9,004 bases of DNA from Gammaproteobacteria bacterium (GTDB taxonomy: Bacteria; Pseudomonadota; Gammaproteobacteria; UBA6429; Thiohalophilaceae), in the NCBI GenBank assembly GCA_024641445.1, contig JAHEDA010000085.1, forward strand, positions 1-9,004. Reading direction: 5' to 3'. The position numbers and the translations under genes are program-made. The notes beneath the pieces are model-generated. The model ran no database searches, was not told the origin of the DNA, and saw only the letters and a list, made by a program, of their open reading frames with translations. Of the stretch, positions 6,700 through 9,004 are shown piece by piece; the stretch's first letter is position 1; each line of letters opens with the position of its first letter.

Positions 6700-7719
6700 C
6701 TACTCGTTTGCCGGTGGCAGGAGTGCCAGTGACTGCCCCGTTGGTTCACCGATTAACTCGTCGCCACGGAACTTCCATCCTGCGGCCTTGAGCATGGAGA
6801 CGGGCACCATACCGTAACGTTGATGATTTTGCTCAATGTAGTTTTGCAGATGGGTGATGAGCTGCATTGTCTGCTCGCGTTTGGCCTTGCCCTGACCCCA
6901 GGTCGTCAGACTGTACGTCCGATAGAAGGGATACTTACCCGACGCTACATAGCTCGTCTCGGTCGGGGCATGACCGTCCAGCGTAAGCATTTTTACCGTA
7001 CCGGGTTTACTGTAGGTATTAATCATAAACGGTGTCTCGATACTCACCGCGTTTTGTTCCTGCCCGACCTTGGCGACCAGGTCAGGGATCACCCCGACCT
7101 CTTTCAAGGTTGGGCTAAACAACTCTTGCTTGCTCAGCAATAGAGTCCAATGACCTGGGCGGGCTTTGCAGTGAAGTCGTGCCTCCGTTGCTATCGGTTC
7201 ATTCAGCGATTGCTTTGGGGCGAGGTCGTTCCAATTGCGGATCTTGCCATGGAAGATCTCTTGCGCCTCTGCGGTACTCACATTGTCCTGTGGATTTTTG
7301 CTATTCACGAATACGGCAATCGCCGAGATGGCAATGGTGTGATACTCAAGCCCCGGCAGGCGATCCGTCTCGCCCGGTGGGCAGCAAAACGCACCACTGT
7401 CGATATTCTTATGCAGAAGTTTCCCCGCAGAGATGCCACAGGTCCCGCTTTGTATAACGATCTTTAGGCCATGTTGCTTGGCGTAGCGCTCGACCTCCTC
7501 ATGCAGGGCGGGGTAGGTCTGCTGTCCAAACGACACGACCAGGTCTGCATCCTCCAGCCCCTTTTCATAGGCGGTGGCCTGAGACGCCCAACCCTCAGGC
7601 ATGGCCATGAGCTTGTGCGGATCAGAAAAGCTGTTGCCCCGCCATATCGACCCGGCGGCATAACCTAGGCTGACCATGACCAGAAACAACATCAGGCCCC
7701 AAACCGTTAATTTACGCAT
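6700..7719 (-). CDS. exported PstS-like substrate-binding protein with cysteine-containing ligand loops
   Basis: A 339-residue periplasmic protein of the PBP-like (PstS-related) superfamily. Residues 1-21 are a signal peptide (MRK, a hydrophobic core LTVWGLMLFLVMVSLGYA, cleavage probably near A21/A22). The family pattern is seen in LVVSFGQQTYPAL (60-72), AISAIAVFVNSKNPQDNVST (130-149) and AQEIFHGKIRNWNDL (152-166), matching the PstS phrase for the hinge and the FxGKIxNWxDL strand. However, the phosphate-holding segments differ: the first loop reads SGTCG (C94), the second GAFCCPPGETDR (C112, C113) where PstS proteins have SSRPL-like residues, and the third RLHCKARPGHW (C184) where they have a GSGTR-like stretch. 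No ABC permease or ATPase gene is adjacent; the neighbour is a GGDEF-EAL receptor, so a sensory role is more likely than transport. I chose the ATG at 7719, with GAGGGG 9 bases upstream, over a GTG at 7764 that would put 15 residues rich in asparagine ahead of the signal peptide. The ligand is unknown. Confidence 0.85.
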   Translation of the reverse strand: MRKLTVWGLMLFLVMVSLGYAAGSIWRGNSFSDPHKLMAMPEGWASQATAYEKGLEDADLVVSFGQQTYPALHEEVERYAKQHGLKIVIQSGTCGISAGKLLHKNIDSGAFCCPPGETDRLPGLEYHTIAISAIAVFVNSKNPQDNVSTAEAQEIFHGKIRNWNDLAPKQSLNEPIATEARLHCKARPGHWTLLLSKQELFSPTLKEVGVIPDLVAKVGQEQNAVSIETPFMINTYSKPGTVKMLTLDGHAPTETSYVASGKYPFYRTYSLTTWGQGKAKREQTMQLITHLQNYIEQNHQRYGMVPVSMLKAAGWKFRGDELIGEPTGQSLALLPPANE

Positions 7720-7728
7720 GGAGTAGTA

Positions 7729-7734
7729 CCCCTC
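7729..7734 (-). promoter_or_regulatory. Shine-Dalgarno site of the binding-protein gene
   Basis: On the minus strand GAGGGG lies 9 bases before the ATG at 7719. It decides that start against the in-frame GTG at 7764, which lies upstream of it. Confidence 0.55.
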
Positions 7735-7745
7735 ATTATTATTGT

Positions 7746-7763
7746 TGTTCAGCAGGCTGAACA
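7746..7763. promoter_or_regulatory. 18-bp dyad in the leader of the binding-protein gene
   Basis: TGTTCAGCAGGCTGAACA is an inverted repeat with perfect 7-bp arms (TGTTCAG / CTGAACA) and a 4-bp centre. It lies 27 bases upstream of the ATG at 7719. It may be an operator for a dimeric repressor or a short RNA hairpin in the leader. No T-run follows, so it is not an intrinsic terminator. A partial copy, CAGGCTGAA, recurs at 7842-7850. Confidence 0.4.
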
Positions 7764-7971
7764 CAGTGTCGGAAGTGTGAATGAGTTATCGGGATTTGGC
7801 AGTTAAAACTATAGGGCTAAATCCTCGCTGGTGCACTCAATCAGGCTGAATGGGCTCGGGAAGACGGTATAGTGTGAGCGGCAGCCTATTCCCGATTAAA
7901 ATGCTTGGATATAAGGGGGGGCCTATTCGCGCAGCTCACCTCGGTGATAGTGTAAATCCTCTCTGTCAGCG
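7764..7971. other. divergent intergenic region
   Basis: Together with the leader at 7720-7763 this is the longest non-coding stretch in the window and must hold the promoters for both divergent units. It shows a repeated GCCTATTC at 7884-7891 and 7921-7928 (37 bp apart), a run of seven G at 7915-7921, and a short dyad TCACC-TC-GGTGA at 7936-7947, 25 bases before the hydrolase ATG. TATAGT occurs on the plus strand at 7868-7873 without a convincing -35 box. I see no RNA gene, terminator or small ORF that I would support. Confidence 0.5.
7808..7813 (-). promoter_or_regulatory. possible -10 element for the binding-protein / GGDEF-EAL pair
   Basis: On the minus strand TATAGT (one mismatch to TATAAT) lies 88 bases before the ATG at 7719. 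A TTGAGT hexamer is upstream but 21 bp away, longer than ideal. If used, the 18-bp dyad at 7746-7763 would fall in the transcribed leader. Low certainty. Confidence 0.25.
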
Positions 7972-8898
7972 ATGATCATTGGTACGGCCATGTCTCTACC
8001 TGAAAAACACATCCTGTATATCCCGGGGAAGAACCCAAAACCCCCTCACGACCTGCATAAAATGCAGCTCTGGCGTTGCCTGGGAGAGGGCTTACGGCGT
8101 GCCGACCCGACGGCGATGGCCTTGCCCTACGCGCAGTTTCACCTCGCCGACTGGAATCATCTTTTTTATGAAACCGCAAAGGACATCAGTGCCGACCTAC
8201 CCTGGATCGATCAGCTCCTGCATACTCACGGTCCCTCGCCGGAGGATATTCATCAGGCCAACTCCTGGCGTTTGAAGCTGGCCTTCGTTTTATACAACCT
8301 GATCGATATTGCACAGTTTCTGATACCGCTGGTTCCCGACCCCAAGGTCCGCGATAGCGTGCAAGAGACGCGACGATATTTTCGCAATGACGGCGGTATC
8401 GCCTTTCGTATTCGTAGTTATATCAAGTCACAACTCCTTCCACTCCTGGATGCCGGTAAACAAGTGCTGGTGATTGGCCATAGCCTTGGTTCTATCATTG
8501 CTTACGATACCTTTTGGGAGATGACCTGGAACGACCGTTACCCTGGCAAGCTCGACTTTCTCACTATCGGCAGCCCTCTCGGTATGCGTTATGTGCAACG
8601 TTACCTGCTCGGTTGGCAGTCCCCGCTGCGTGAGCGGTATCCCGCCGTTATTCATGATTGGATAAACGTCTCCGCCGTGGGGGATCTCACTTCGCTGGAT
8701 CAGAGGCTGCACGATGATTTTCACGAGATGCTGGAGCAACATCGGTTAAGTTCGCTTGAAGATCACTGTTGTGACATCTACAACTTCTTTCACAACCACG
8801 AGGGGCTTAACGTGCATCGTTCATATGGCTATTTGATTAATCCGGCCACTGGACGGATTGTCGCGGAATGGCTGCACCAGCCTGTGGCAGGGGCCTAG
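7972..8898 (+). CDS. alpha/beta-hydrolase (lipase/esterase-like) protein of unknown substrate
   Basis: A 308-residue protein without signal peptide, so probably cytoplasmic or loosely membrane-bound. After a first strand HILYIPGKNPKPP (13-25), a helical insert follows with a hydrophobic stretch LAFVLYNLIDIAQFLIPLV (103-121) that may be a lid or membrane-contact helix. The nucleophile elbow is VLVIGHSLGSIIAYD (165-179) with serine 171 in GHSLG. D238 in INVSAVGDLTSLD and H282 in LNVHRSYGYL are suitable for the acid and base of the triad; these two assignments are inferred from spacing. The ATG at 7972 and one at 7990 (giving MSLPEKHILYIPG) are both possible; neither has a good Shine-Dalgarno, and the 7990 start puts the first strand closer to the N-terminus. 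The stop is one base before the next gene, with which it is likely co-transcribed. Substrate and pathway are not recognised. Confidence 0.8.
   Translation: MIIGTAMSLPEKHILYIPGKNPKPPHDLHKMQLWRCLGEGLRRADPTAMALPYAQFHLADWNHLFYETAKDISADLPWIDQLLHTHGPSPEDIHQANSWRLKLAFVLYNLIDIAQFLIPLVPDPKVRDSVQETRRYFRNDGGIAFRIRSYIKSQLLPLLDAGKQVLVIGHSLGSIIAYDTFWEMTWNDRYPGKLDFLTIGSPLGMRYVQRYLLGWQSPLRERYPAVIHDWINVSAVGDLTSLDQRLHDDFHEMLEQHRLSSLEDHCCDIYNFFHNHEGLNVHRSYGYLINPATGRIVAEWLHQPVAGA
8889..8893 (+). promoter_or_regulatory. Shine-Dalgarno site of the 3'-terminal partial gene
   Basis: AGGGG, 6 bases before the ATG at 8900, lies inside the last codons of the hydrolase gene. It supports a real start there and translational coupling of the two genes. 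Confidence 0.55.
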
Positions 8899-8899
8899 C

Positions 8900-9004
8900 A
8901 TGAAGTCGCTGATCGTCTACTTATATGGGATCTCCGGCACCTTTATCCTGGCCATGTACATCCCACAAGCGCTGAGTGCCTTTCGTTCAAGAGGGCTGGG
9001 TATC
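8900..9004 (+). CDS. small membrane protein, PQ-loop/SemiSWEET-like (partial, 3' end outside window)
   Basis: Only the first 35 residues are in the window, read from an ATG one base after the hydrolase stop. The sequence is strongly hydrophobic (LIVYLYGISGTFILAMY) and then reads YIPQALSAFRSRG. A glycine-containing first helix followed by a proline-glutamine pair and a basic stretch is the look of a PQ-loop repeat, as in SemiSWEET-type and related small transporters of about 90 residues. The good Shine-Dalgarno site and tight spacing support the gene; the family call rests on one motif in a fragment and is tentative. Confidence 0.6.
   Translation, partial: MKSLIVYLYGISGTFILAMYIPQALSAFRSRGLGI

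Noticed and set aside
6820..7467. Plus-strand open frames of about 100 codons opposite the binding-protein gene
   Set aside because: They are antisense shadows of a gene with a clear signal peptide and family motifs, and have no ribosome binding site or recognisable content.
6700..7719. Plain phosphate-transport PstS
   Set aside because: No pstC, pstA or pstB genes follow, and the usual phosphate loops are replaced by cysteine-containing sequences.
7884..7928. GCCTATTC pair as a CRISPR-like or att repeat
   Set aside because: Only two copies of 8 bp, with no further repeats, spacers or integrase gene nearby.

Overview
The window looks like ordinary chromosomal DNA from a gammaproteobacterium. 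Coding density is high, Shine-Dalgarno sites can be seen, and a conserved housekeeping run rph-rdgB-hemW is present and followed by a Rof-type antiterminator gene. Genes for cyclic-di-GMP and HDOD signalling surround it. There is no insertion sequence, tRNA, rRNA, CRISPR array or phage gene. The exact genus cannot be told from the sequence alone.

Layout. From 113 to 1345 on the plus strand is a signalling protein with a degenerate cyclic-nucleotide-binding-like N-terminus and an HDOD domain. It converges, with only 16 bases between stop codons, on a minus-strand block running from 4137 down to 1362: rph (RNase PH), rdgB (dITP/XTP pyrophosphatase), hemW (radical SAM haem chaperone) and a small Rof/YaeO-like Rho-binding antiterminator gene that overlaps the end of hemW. 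A separate minus-strand pair, from 7719 down to 4253, encodes an exported PstS-like substrate-binding protein followed 14 bases later by an 810-residue membrane protein with a large periplasmic region and complete GGDEF and EAL domains. A 252-base divergent intergenic region (7720-7971) separates this pair from a plus-strand alpha/beta-hydrolase gene and, one base after its stop, the start of a small membrane protein with a PQ-loop-like motif that is cut off by the window end.

The most interesting part is the binding-protein / GGDEF-EAL pair. The binding protein has the fold signature of the phosphate-binding PstS family, but the loops that normally hold phosphate contain cysteines (C94, C112, C113, C184) and a histidine-rich stretch instead. 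With its neighbour it could form a periplasmic sensor that passes ligand occupancy, perhaps of a metal or thiol-reactive compound, through the inner membrane to c-di-GMP synthesis or breakdown. This resembles the known NspS-MbaA arrangement (spermidine-like binding protein plus GGDEF-EAL receptor). That role is inference: the domains and adjacency are seen, the ligand is not. The rest is mainly housekeeping: RNA 3'-end processing, nucleotide-pool cleaning, haem delivery and Rho control.
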